From NCBI RefSeq assembly GCF_018143015.1, contig NC_054741.1:58712197-58776196 (forward strand): a stretch of 64,000 bases of DNA, written 5' to 3'. The notes beneath the pieces were generated by a model that saw only the letters and a list, made by a program, of their open reading frames with translations, was not told where the DNA came from and did no database searches. Below are positions 13,050 to 24,300 of the stretch, piece after piece. Positions within the stretch are counted from its first letter, which is position 1, and the number at the start of each line of letters is the position of its first letter. The DNA is from Lytechinus variegatus. Lineage: Eukaryota; Echinodermata; Echinoidea; Temnopleuroida; Toxopneustidae. Made by a program: the position numbers and the translations under genes.

Positions 13050-15334
13050 CTACATCCCTATTTTTTTCTCAAGTGCCAGTCGCCCCTGCAAACTTTGAAC
13101 TTTGTACAACACATCATTCAAGGAACGCGGACGAAGCATGGGTGAGTTCTGGGAACACGAATTCCCAATAGATATCAAGTCCTGAGAGCGAGCGGCTCTG
13201 CCGATGATCCCCAGCAGGACTCCTACAGAATAGATGTCACTGGCCAGGGACAAAGCTGCCCCGTCGTCGACGACCTCGGGTGCGAGATAAAAGTTTACAC
13301 TAAGCTTCTTATGGTTCTCCATAATTGATTCGTTGATGGTTATGCGTGGTGGAAAAGCGATGGTACTAACGAGACCCAGGTCTATGATAAATCCTTGCCA
13401 ATGGTTATTTCTAAACTCAAGAAGAACATTGTCAGCTTTGATATCGTTGTGAAGTAATCTGTTGGAGTGCATGAATGCTATGCCCTCCAGGACATCAACG
13501 GCAATACCTAATAAGCTGAGACAAGACAGAAAAGGACTTGGGCTACACTTCATTATGTTCAGCAAAGGGAAAACCTTCCCTGTCTTCTTGTCGCCGATGA
13601 ATTCCTGAACAATGCACATGTCACCATCGAGCATCAGGGTACCGTAGAACTTCGGGAAGTGCCGGCTTCTGGATAGGAATTCTGAGGCTACAGCTTCCTT
13701 TGTGAACTGACCAAGGTTTGACCGTCTCTGAGACTCAATCTTATCTGGAGAAAAGAATGGCGGGATGACAGGCCCCTTGATAACAACGGTCTCAGAGCTG
13801 GTGGTATGTCGGGCGAGCAGTACACGTCCAAACGCTCCACGTCCAATCTCTTTGAACTTAAAATCGTTGTCGATGACAGATGTGGCATGAAAGGTGATGA
13901 CATCGTTCATGTTCAGCTCTGTACATGGCAAAGATCCAATTGTGGCGATTACGGCTGCATCGGCTGTGTTTTTTATATTAGAGAACGGGCCTTGCTCATT
14001 CCTGAGATAGACTCTAAAGCTGAAACAATATCAGACCAACATTATCATGAATTAATTTTACAAAGAAATCTTATCTGGATTTTTATGTATATATTATTGA
14101 CTGTTTGATTTCAAGAGAAACTAATTTATTATCCATGTAAGGAATAGTAATAATTTATATAAGGATACATTTTAGAATTATCTCGTGGATCCAACTGAAT
14201 GACTTTAACTATTACCATAGATATAGGTAATATTTGCTGTGATGTCTTTAAATAAAATCATACTGACTAAAAACCAGATGAGACTCGCAGACAATGGGAC
14301 AGGATACTCGAATTGTCCTGACATTTATGGATTTAACCTCAGTTCACATTAATTATCATCACCAATATACCAGGATCGGTTTAAAGACCTGTGAGAAATG
14401 GCGCAAGTTTGTATTGCACATATACCATGTATACCTTTCTTTAAAAAAATGATTTCAATGAAAATTAAGAAGTTTAAGTTCGTTATTCGACAATGGTTTC
14501 CATCAAGATAGAAATCTGACTAGATGTATTTAACACCATTCATGTATGACCTATTCTTTAGAGTAATGACTTACATTTCGATGAGATCGCGAAGTGCCTG
14601 GTTCTGTTCTTTAAGGGTTTGGCAATCGTATTCAAGAGCATTCGGTAGATCTCGAGAAGAATCATATTCTTTTTGTGATATACCTTCTACATCCAGGTGA
14701 ATAGGTATCTCCCCGAGGTATTTTGGATGTTCAACTGTTCTGCATTGCTCTTCCTGCGTATAAAGGGGATCGTTGATTAGTTAAATGATTGATTAATATT
14801 TATTGCATTTATTCTTTTTCATTCCAAAATTCAACAAAAGTTACAATGTAAGGCAAAACACAAAAATATACTATACAGAAATGAAAAAAGGAACCCACTA
14901 GCAAAGCTTGCTAGTATGGGTTCCCTGCAATAAAAAGTTAATTAAAGCTTTGATCAATGAAATTCAAATCGTAAATTAAAAAGGTTTGTACAATTAAAAA
15001 TAATACTAGTGGTGTCAAGCTTTTTATGCCTACTCATTATGTGACAATTAACAACAAAAATATTATATCATACCCCTGCTGTATAAAACAAACACTGAGT
15101 TCAGGAGTGTGTGAAAAGACAATGCGAGAAGTTCGCCCCCCCCCCCAGACGTCGAACCATAATCTTATATGCGAGATCGCATCACATGGTACGATCATCA
15201 TGTCATTTTTTTTATACCTGTTGTGGGGCAACTTTGTTATTTTTTCTCCATGGAATCCAGCGCCGTTTGTTGAAAATCGGAAAACAGTTTGTTTCTGATT
15301 CTTTGACTGCACGACAGAGCTCCGCTTCCATGAT
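13050..15334 (-). CDS. Orphan Ser/Thr-type protein kinase with HND and DLG motifs
   Basis: Three coding exons join in phase: 15334-15218 (acceptor just before ATC-ATG, start ATG at 15331), 14753-14575 and 14019-13050 (TAG stop). From that ATG the product is about 420 aa. Residues 80-97 (QTLKEQNQALRDLIE region) look like a short coiled coil. The kinase domain spans about 150-415: glycine loop GRGAFGRV (G157), VVIK lysine 179, catalytic loop HNDIKADN (Asp290, Asn295), DLG for DFG (Asp311) and YLAPE near 346. All catalytic residues are kept, so activity is plausible, but HRD is HND (non-RD class) and the activation loop lacks usual phosphosites. Such HND kinases occur as orphan families in invertebrates; I assign no pathway. 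A splice acceptor directly before the ATG implies at least one more upstream exon, possibly coding. The gene is divergent to GSTT, 3.0 kb away. Confidence 0.85.
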
Positions 15335-15410
15335 CTGAAATATGAAGGAATGATCAGTAGAAGGATTGGCAAAAATTGATAAATTATTTGAATTCATGAA
15401 ACTGTTATGC

Positions 15411-16884
15411 GCGTATTTGGGGGGTTCGGGGCCCGGGCCCCTCGGGTAGGCGAAAAAGGGGGCGCCATGCAAAAAGAAGATGAAAAGAGAGGGAAAAGGG
15501 GAAAGAAAGAGAGAAGGAAGAGGGAGGGGTGTGCGCCAAATTGATGTTTACCTAGGGGCACCGAATTGATTCAAATTTTATTTCCAACAAAACATGAAGT
15601 ATAATACGAACTATTAACAATTATAAACACTTAAAAACGAATCATTGTCATTTGAATTATACATAAATGATAATTAACACAGATATTTTCATTATATGGT
15701 ACATTTTGTAGACAAGTTATAATACAAATTTAAAGGATTGCTGGAGAAGCAGAGTTTGTGTTGACCTCCCTATAAAAGAAAGAGAAAGGAAAGGGAGAGA
15801 GGGGGAGGGGAGGGAGAGAGGGGGACGCAACAGTTGCTATTTGCCTGCTGAGAATTGCTGGTAACAGAGAAGACAACACACACACCACACCAAAACAAAA
15901 TTGAATAAGAATTAAAACAAAAACGGGACGACAATGCGAAGAAATAAACATGAGTAGGAACAGAAAAGCGACCGAAAGAATTGATGTTCGACATTGTGGG
16001 TGCCGAATTGATGTATAACCTAGAGGGAGCCGAATTTATGTTCGACATAGGGGCACTAATTTGATGTTTGTCTTGGGGCGCCAGATTCATGTTCAACATA
16101 GGGAGGGTGCGCAAAATTCATATTCAAGTCAGAAGATCAAACATTTTTTTGTTCGCATAAAAACTCATCCTATTCATTTTCACCAAAAATGTTGTCACGA
16201 ATGTTCACATTTTAAATCGTAATATAAGAAAATTCAGCTCGCGCTACACAATCGCATCAATATAGATATCTACTCATTCTGTTAATGGTCACAAAATGTG
16301 CTTAGAAAAATAAGTTTTGGTCGGAAAATCAAAAAATTTCAGTTCGCGCTTGGTGCTCGCATCGATTAATTGGATGCCCATCCTGGTCATGATTAGAGAA
16401 AGTGCTTAGGATATCCAAATTTTAAGGAAGAATCTCTACTACGATTCGTTAGATACCCATCTTGTTCATGATTACCAATAGTGCTTAGAATGTCCTAATT
16501 TTACGTCAGGATATAAAAATAATTCAGCTCGCGCTTCGCGCTCGCATTATTTATTTAAATAGATTCCCATCCTGTTCATGCTACAAAAAGTGCTTAGAAT
16601 GTCTAGTTTTGGGTAGCAAATTCAAAAATTGTCAGCTCGCGCAAAAAATGTTAAAATATATATCATAGTACTATTGATTACCAAAAGTACTTATAGATTT
16701 TCAACATTTCATTGAGGTCAGAATATCAAAAAATTTCAGCTCGCGATTCGCGCTCCCGTCAATATTGTTTCGATATACGCATACCCATGATGTTCACAGT
16801 TGCAAAAAGTTGAATGTTCAATAGGGAAACAGATGAAGATATTCCCTCCTACTAAGTTGACGAAACCGTCTGGCTCCGCCCCTG
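15411..16884. mobile_element. hAT-like element remnant with internal repeats
   Basis: The right end CTGGCTCCGCCCCTG at 16870-16884 is the inverse of a CAGGGGCGGAGCCAG-type hAT terminus. The left limit is uncertain; the GC palindrome GGGGCCCGGGCCCC at 15429 may mark it. Inside are GA-rich tracts, a 27-bp minisatellite, and a second array with about a 105-bp period in which AGCTCGCGCTTCGCGCTCGC or a degenerate form recurs at 16236, 16341, 16526, 16634 and 16738. Confidence 0.5.
15970..16130. repeat. 27-bp minisatellite (GCCGAATTGATGTTCGACAT type)
   Basis: About six imperfect units near 27 bp long follow one another. Each has a G-rich start, then CCGAATTGATGTTCGACATA or a close variant. Two more units occur at 15530-15575, separated by unrelated GA-rich DNA. 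The period is a multiple of three, so the minus strand gives an apparent NINSAP repeat peptide, which I regard as incidental. Confidence 0.6.
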
Positions 16885-18366
16885 GTAAAGAAATGATATC
16901 TCACGCACACATAATTTTAGTAGGGCCTACTACTCTGATGAGAAATTGAACTAAATTGAAACACCAAAGTGCATGCTTAAAATTCTATCCTTTTTGGTCG
17001 CATTTATTATTTTTTTAAAAGTGCATGGTATTACAACATATTCATGGGTACTTTTTTCATGAACACATAAAAAAACGGTGGTCTTCGATTACTTTTTTCG
17101 CGTGATTGTGAATTAAGATAATTCAGCATGCATTTAAGGCACCTAGCTGTGGTTGACTGGCGGGTGGGGGGCGCCATTTTCCGAAAAGTTCCCAGGGGGC
17201 ACCAATATTAGGTTCCCCCCCTCTGTGGTGCAAAATCCTACACTGAACGACATTATAATCAGCAGTTATTTTGACCAACAATTATATAGTACTTATGGTG
17301 CCAATTTTTTCAGATTTAAAGTACCTTGACTCGTTCACATGATTTACTCATGAAAATGATTACTGCCATAAAAAGTTCCTTTTCAATCTAATTCTGTCCT
17401 CAAAATCAAAATGTCTCACCTCAATTGCTGGAATTAAATGACAACTTGTCCTCACTTAATTCTTTGACATTTTCACAGTTTAAAGAATTAAGACGTGTAA
17501 GAGGTATGGCATGGAGGCCCTTTGATGATTCACTGAGCTAGCTCTTTGTTTACATAAATCATATACAGTAGCACAGGAAACAACCAAGCAACTTAAAGTG
17601 ACGTCATAGAAGAATCGTCGACACTTTCAGCCAATCATCGCCCTGTCGACCAACTTGTAGCCAATCATACAGCAATAAACACGTGATTGCGTAATATTCA
17701 TGCGAGTTGTTTGTGATGTCATAATGGAAATGTAAGATCTTTCCGCCAATCACAATGTAGAACAGGTGGCTGATTGTGATGTCGTGTCCTACCTTCACAC
17801 TTCTTATAAAATTTTGTACAGTAGTGTTTTTGTTTCAGCCGGCCTTCAAGATGGGTACCGGTATTTTACAATCTAAAAACAATGCTCTGATCAAAAATTA
17901 AAAGTCAAAAGGTATCAAGATGTGGCAATATAGCCCGGCAACGTTAAATCTGAATTTTGGGGTTTCATCACAATTTCTAGTTTTCTACCAGGATGTTCCC
18001 CAACCTGATAATGTCCGGGGATAATGTACGTCAAATCTGGAGACAAATATGGTTTGGGGTCTATCCCGGGGTTTATCAGCCTGCATGATATGGGCGTCCG
18101 GCGAAATTTACCCTCCTCCGGAATAACAATTATGGGTCTGTTTTCAAAACTGGAGCTCGGAGCCGCGGCCCTGGGAATCACAGCTCGGTTTCATCACGGT
18201 CCGGCGTGCCGCGGTTTGCATGCGCCTAGGTACGTAGCTAGCTAGGCCGGCATGCGCCATAGTAATGTGTGGATCATTGCATTGGTGGAGTCTGGAAAAA
18301 AGTGACTCTAGAAAACCAGTACAGTTTCGTTATTTTCACATTTAAATGTACAGATAAGTCCCAGTA

Positions 18367-21300
18367 ATGTCTGTGAAGATATTCTACGACATCATGTCGC
18401 AACCTGCGAGGTCGGTTTTGATGTTTGTGAGAACAAACAAGATCCCTTACACTCCGTGTCCGATAGCCATGCGAAAATGTAAGTCGAAACACCCATTTCT
18501 TATTTTTCTCTGCCAGAGTTATGGGGCGTGTGTCGATGGTTTCCGCTCGAGCAGTGTCGCACACTGGTCGCACGTTAACCCAGGGAGCTCAGGGGTGGTA
18601 TTCTGAGATCCATTTTATCTCAGATAAAATAAAATATTTTATCTCCGTTAAAATCAGTGAGATAAAATACCCTTAAAATCTCTCCGAATTGGTATTCTGA
18701 GAACCATTTTATCTTCATTTTATCTTTGTAAGACACACCTATTTTTCAATCAATATCCAATTAGAAACGCGCTTTTATAGCTCTCTCATATCACTCAACC
18801 AATTAAAATCCATTCCGCCAGTAGGTGTGGCAAAGGGGTGAGATTGCGTCAATTTATTGACTTCAAATACGCTTGCATTATACGCTTACGTGTCTTTACG
18901 GAGATTTCGTTTTAACAAAAAGGACAATACTCTCATCTTTTTTCGAAGTCTTTATCGCATCTTTTCAAGCATCATTTCAAAGACAATATTAGTCAAGAAA
19001 AGTCTTATGAAATACTCCCTGATTGTACAGGAACAACGTTAAGGTGTTATTCTCAATAAATATATAATTTTTCTTCATTTTCATGTCATTATTTGGGGTT
19101 AATTCACCTAGAAATATTGGTGAAATCAACGTCGCAGAGATAAAATAGCCTCTACCCTCTTTTAAGTTTATTTTATTTTTTCTTCAAAGTGACATGGGCG
19201 CAAGCACATCATCTGCGTTGCAATGGCCAGATACGCGATGGGTATGTGTACGCAGGCATTGTTTTGTTGCGTATCATCTGTAGATACGCAAGATAAAATT
19301 TATATGCAAGATAAAGTGGTCGCATGTCATAAGGTGGTCCAATTTCGCGAACAGGGTAAAAATGGTCAAAAATTTTATTTTTTGATATGTTATAGCTATT
19401 ACCATTCTCTAAATAATGAAAAAGTTTTAAGTCTCGAATACCTTTATTTTTCCTTAAAATGACTAATTAACAGCTAATTATTACATAGACGTCAATGTAA
19501 ATGTGAATTTTGAAATGTGTTTTTCTCAAATTGGACCTGCTGCACATAAAATGGTGTCAAAAGTTAATGCAACGTTGGATCACCCTAGTATTTTGCAGTT
19601 ATAATCTTTAAACATCAATAATTAAATCTGTACCAAAAATCAAATAAATATCTATTATTGTATGCATATTAATTATACTAATTAATTAACAGTATTTAAT
19701 TTCACATTTTTGCCCCCAAAATACCTGTCACTGTATTTATATGCTTGGCAAAATGACAATATCATGGGTAGAAATGTTTGTTGCAATGATACACAACATT
19801 TGTACTAAAAATTAAGATTACAAATTAGATAATTAACCAAATCTCTCCGGTTTACTAATTCATTAGGTTGCAGATCAGAGCTGACATACACATGTATTCC
19901 ATTGCTGCATATTTTCAAAATTGTCAAATTTTTATGACATTTAGTTGTTCCCTGCTTTAAAACACCCAGAAATATGAGGATAACAGTCATATTACATATT
20001 GTAGTAAGTTGTTAATTAGGTTTAATTAACATTTTATCATTTACCACATCCACCGGCTCCGCATCCACCGGCTCCGCCACCCCTGTTACTTCAAACTTAA
20101 TGTGCTATAGTTTTTGTTCCTGATATTGTATTGATTTAATTCATAGTAATATATTTAGCCTATAGTTCTAGCTTCAAAATGAGATATTACTCAATAAATT
20201 TGGTCAAGATACTGTGATGTAGCAACAATTTATCCATGGCACCGTGTGGAAAATTGTTCATACGTCACCCTTTTTGCATACCCAACTTATGAAATGCGAC
20301 CAAATCTAAAATTTTATCTGAGAGATATTCTCATCTCAGAATACCTATTTCATTTTAAGAGATAAAATAAAATATTTTAAAGATAAAATGACCTCAGAAT
20401 ACCACCCCAGCTTTTTAAGACTGTATTCAAGTGTTCCACTCATTCCATCCCTCACCTGACTCCTTAGTTTCTGTCCCCATTATTACATAATCACCCAGAC
20501 ATCTTCATCTCATTATCCCTAATCGGTTATTTTTATGAATTGGGTCTATGTACTGTAGTCTGTACTCCTACACTTAAGCTGGCTCCTCTATTCTGATTCA
20601 TTGATTTTACGTTATGTAATTTGAATAAATGATATATTATGAATTTATCATTTTAGCGGGGCAAAGCAGCTTTCTAGCTACCAAACTTTTTTTACTCGTT
20701 TTACTTCATTTCAGTTTATTTGTGTCTTCTCCCATTTTCACTTGTTCCCTTTGACTTTGGTTTGATGATTGATGATCTGAGTTTGCTGCTTTATTTAAGT
20801 TAGAACTTACCGGTATCATATTCTACTCCTGGCCCTGACTACAATACATATTTTTTAACACCTTACAAAGATGAAATAAGATTCAGTGTAGGCTATAATC
20901 AATTATTCAGTAAAATAATTTTAGAGGAATGATAAATCAAGCATATATGGGATACAGCTCTGTTACGCTGTGCGAGATGGCTAGCTGTCTGTGAAGGATT
21001 TTTTTTTTCGAAAAGTAAACATATTTTAAAATCTCCAAATTAATAGATTTCAGCTGCCCATAGGCTATATATGCAAACGCAGCAAACCAGTCTTTTTTTA
21101 TCTGCCACGATATAATGCACTGTTTCGTAGTAGTCTACAAATGTAGACCCACATCTGCAGTGTGTGTACCTTAGCTGATTCAACGAGTCTGCATAGCAGA
21201 CTAGGTCTACTGAGGCTGCAGAAATGGCTCGCTACGCTCCCCCTTTCAGGCTGGTTTGCTTCGCAAACCAGTAGCAGATCCCACCTCACGAGCCATTCAG

Positions 21301-24300
21301 AGTCTGCATAGCAGACTAGTTTCGTAGTGGGAATTAGACCGGGAATCACTTGCAACTGTGAGCAGATGCAGTGATGATTATAGATGTTCCGGCACATTTG
21401 TATGAAGTTAGCTCTATAAATATTTGACATTTGGTGATTTGGATTTCATATTGTCTAATATAGGCCTACCCTTTCAAAAATTTCAGTTGAACACCAATCC
21501 GAGGAGTATGCAGCTGTTAATCCAATGAAGAAAATTCCAGCAATGCAAGATGGAGATTTCAAACTCACCGAGAGGTATGTTATAGATAGATATGTTACAG
21601 ATTTTTTTTTTGGGGGGGGGGCTTGAATTTGAATATTGACATTCCGCAGCTACATGTATGTTTGTGTGCATCAAGATTTGTGCATATTTTCACATTATGC
21701 GCACTGACGTCACAATGGACGAACAGGTGATTAACTGATTTTCTCCAGTATCTGCATTCCAACTGCAAACATGATTTGTTATTTTATGAACCTTATTAGC
21801 CAAAAGTATTCTGTGGACCATTTTTTTTAAATACTACAATTTCAGAATACCTTAATTACTCTGCACTGCTGCAAAGTATGACAAATATGACTTCAAGTTT
21901 GAACAAATGGAATAGTGAATTGAAATTTGCCCTTACAATTATTACATATAAAGCTTTTAGCACAATTTTGGTGTTTTTTTAAAGTATGTTTTCTCTTTTA
22001 AAAGTGCTGATAGTTTGAAAACAAGCACATAGACCCCTATGTGTTAATATTAACACTTCTTAAGTAAACCTTCCACTACAACTTTGCAATTTTTTTTTGA
22101 AAATGACATTGGTTTTGAATAAATTACAGTATTTATTGTACTTCTCAAATTCATTAAAGAATTTTTTTTTTAGATTATGCTTTGGTCCTCTTTCACACCA
22201 CTTTTAGGAATTGACGGTGATGCTCAAGATACAAGATTGAAGAAATATAAATGGATTCCCTGTATTTGAAGTATACAGTTGTGAAATTTGATGAAATTTT
22301 GATGGATTCTGACTGAGTAATAGACGTTTAAACTCAACAAAGTGATCTCATGAGATCTAGAAATGCAAAATTCTTTTGAATGCACATTTCTTAAGAACTT
22401 CCAATTGGGTGAACTTTGAAACTCGATAGCAGAAAATCAAGCACATGAACCCATGTTAAGTTTTGTATTTGGAATAATCAGATGCTTAAGTAACTATTGG
22501 AAAAATTTTGTGAAAATGACATGGATTTCACTTTAACTGTGGAATGTCCTTACACTCTTTCATGGGCTGTTTGTCCAAACCAAATGTCAAAAGTTCCTAG
22601 ATGTCCCATAGAAGAGCTTGTTAAATCAGTAGGTATACATGATCCAGTTGTAATGCATCTTAATTCTAAAACATGTTTCTTTTCTTTTTTATCACCAGCA
22701 GCTTGCCATAAGAAATCTGAAAATGAATGAAGTACCTTTCCCTATGACATCCGTGTTTATACCCCTTCAAATTTGTTTTTGCAGAAGAGGGATTGTTATA
22801 TCAGATATATGCCTACACTATCCCATTCTTACAATTTTATGAGTGAAAAGATTTTGTTAAATTGCTGCGATTGTGAACCCTCTTTTATTCTCTGATTCAT
22901 GCAGTATCGCAATAGTGAAGTATCTGCAGAGCAAGTATGCATGCCCTGATCATTGGTACCCTGCAGACCTAAAGGCCAGGGCCAGGGTCGATGAGTACCT
23001 GGCATGGCAGCACATGAACACAAGATTAAATGTTGCAAAGGTCTTTTTGAAACAGGTTAGTTTGTCCAATATTACACAAAAGTAGAACTTTCAGAAAGCA
23101 CAGGGACAGTAGGCGTTTCTTGCTCTAATGGCCATTGCTTTGTGTCCAAATTCCAAACGTCTTTTGGTTTAATGAAACGGATCACAATGCTGAGGGTACG
23201 TGATTCCAATATTTTTCTATTGCATTTTCTCTTGTCATGATGTTTATCCATGTCAGTGGAATACTTTCACCTAGCTCTTTCTTTATGTAGACTGTATATT
23301 ATCTTACTCTTAACTTCATCAATAGCCAATTGTTATTAACTGCAACTTTGTCAAATAGATGTACTTCAGTATACAAGGTTATATAGGCTAAGGGAAATTT
23401 TGTAATTTGATATGGACAACTATTGTGATAATAGAACATACAATATGAGAAAAATAACCTCTTGGAATGACCCACATATAATATTCATCTCAAAAGTTAG
23501 GTTCATTACAAATTACCATATATCCAATTTTATATAGATCTGCTTACTGCACTTCATTAGTATTTTAAACAGTAATAATTTCTCTCATAATCAAGACATC
23601 AAAAAGAAGTGTGATAGCATCTGATATGTACTGTACTTAATGGTAACCTCCAACCTGAAGTGACAAAGACTCATATTATATACTATTCATGCAATCTATA
23701 CACAGCATCACATTATATTCACAACATGTGTATCTGTTACAGACATGTATAAAATACATTGTACCTCATGAATGGCCATACCTGGGGGCCGTTTTATAAA
23801 GCTGTTCCTAAGTAAAGAGCGATTTTAAGAACGACTGGTGATCCTTTCTTACGCGCTTAACCATCGCCAATGAATATATCATTTACCACAAAAAAGGATC
23901 ACCAGTCGTTCTTAAAGTTGCTCTTAACTTACCAACAGCTTTATGAAACACCCACCTGCTTTACTCCATTTGTATACTGCATATATCAGAGGTCAAAAGA
24001 GAAGTTCCATGCTGCTCATAATGCGTACGTGCTCTTGTATTACAAAACCCATGTTTTTATGAAGGTTTCAAGAAAAACTTGTTCAGTTTCTATGGTAACC
24101 CAAATCCTGAAATTGTGTGATAATTCAGAAGAAATCTTCTACCAAGGATGTTGTATAACAAGTGTTTTGTCCATCCAGTGTGGCACCGGAACATTCTTTA
24201 TCAGAAAAACATAAGGGTGGAATCAATGTTGACTCGCAATGGTTTGGCCTTCCTATAAAGCTTTGTCTGATCACATCCCAATTCCACGCCAATAATACTA

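Larger units (their letters stand above)
15335..18366. other. Intergenic region between kinase and GSTT, mostly repeats
   Basis: The two genes are transcribed away from each other, so both promoters should lie here. The stretch 15.4-16.9 kb is repeat-derived (separate entries). The stretch 17.8-18.3 kb is GC-richer and is the likelier GSTT promoter area, but I recognise no defined core motif. An 88-codon open frame at 17915-18181 on the minus strand has no supporting splice sites or family match. Confidence 0.5.

Noticed and set aside
13688-14108. Frames on both strands over the kinase exon
   Set aside because: Shadows of the kinase reading frame, without motifs.
15037-15372. 111-codon minus-strand frame overlapping the first kinase exon
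   Set aside because: Wrong frame relative to the spliced kinase; shadow of a real exon.
15770-16114. Open frame of 114 codons on the minus strand with an NINSAP repeat
   Set aside because: Explained by a 27-bp DNA minisatellite whose period is divisible by three, followed by translation of GA-rich DNA.
17915-18181. 88-codon minus-strand frame before GSTT
   Set aside because: No splice sites in a consistent place, no family match, and it overlaps the likely GSTT promoter region.
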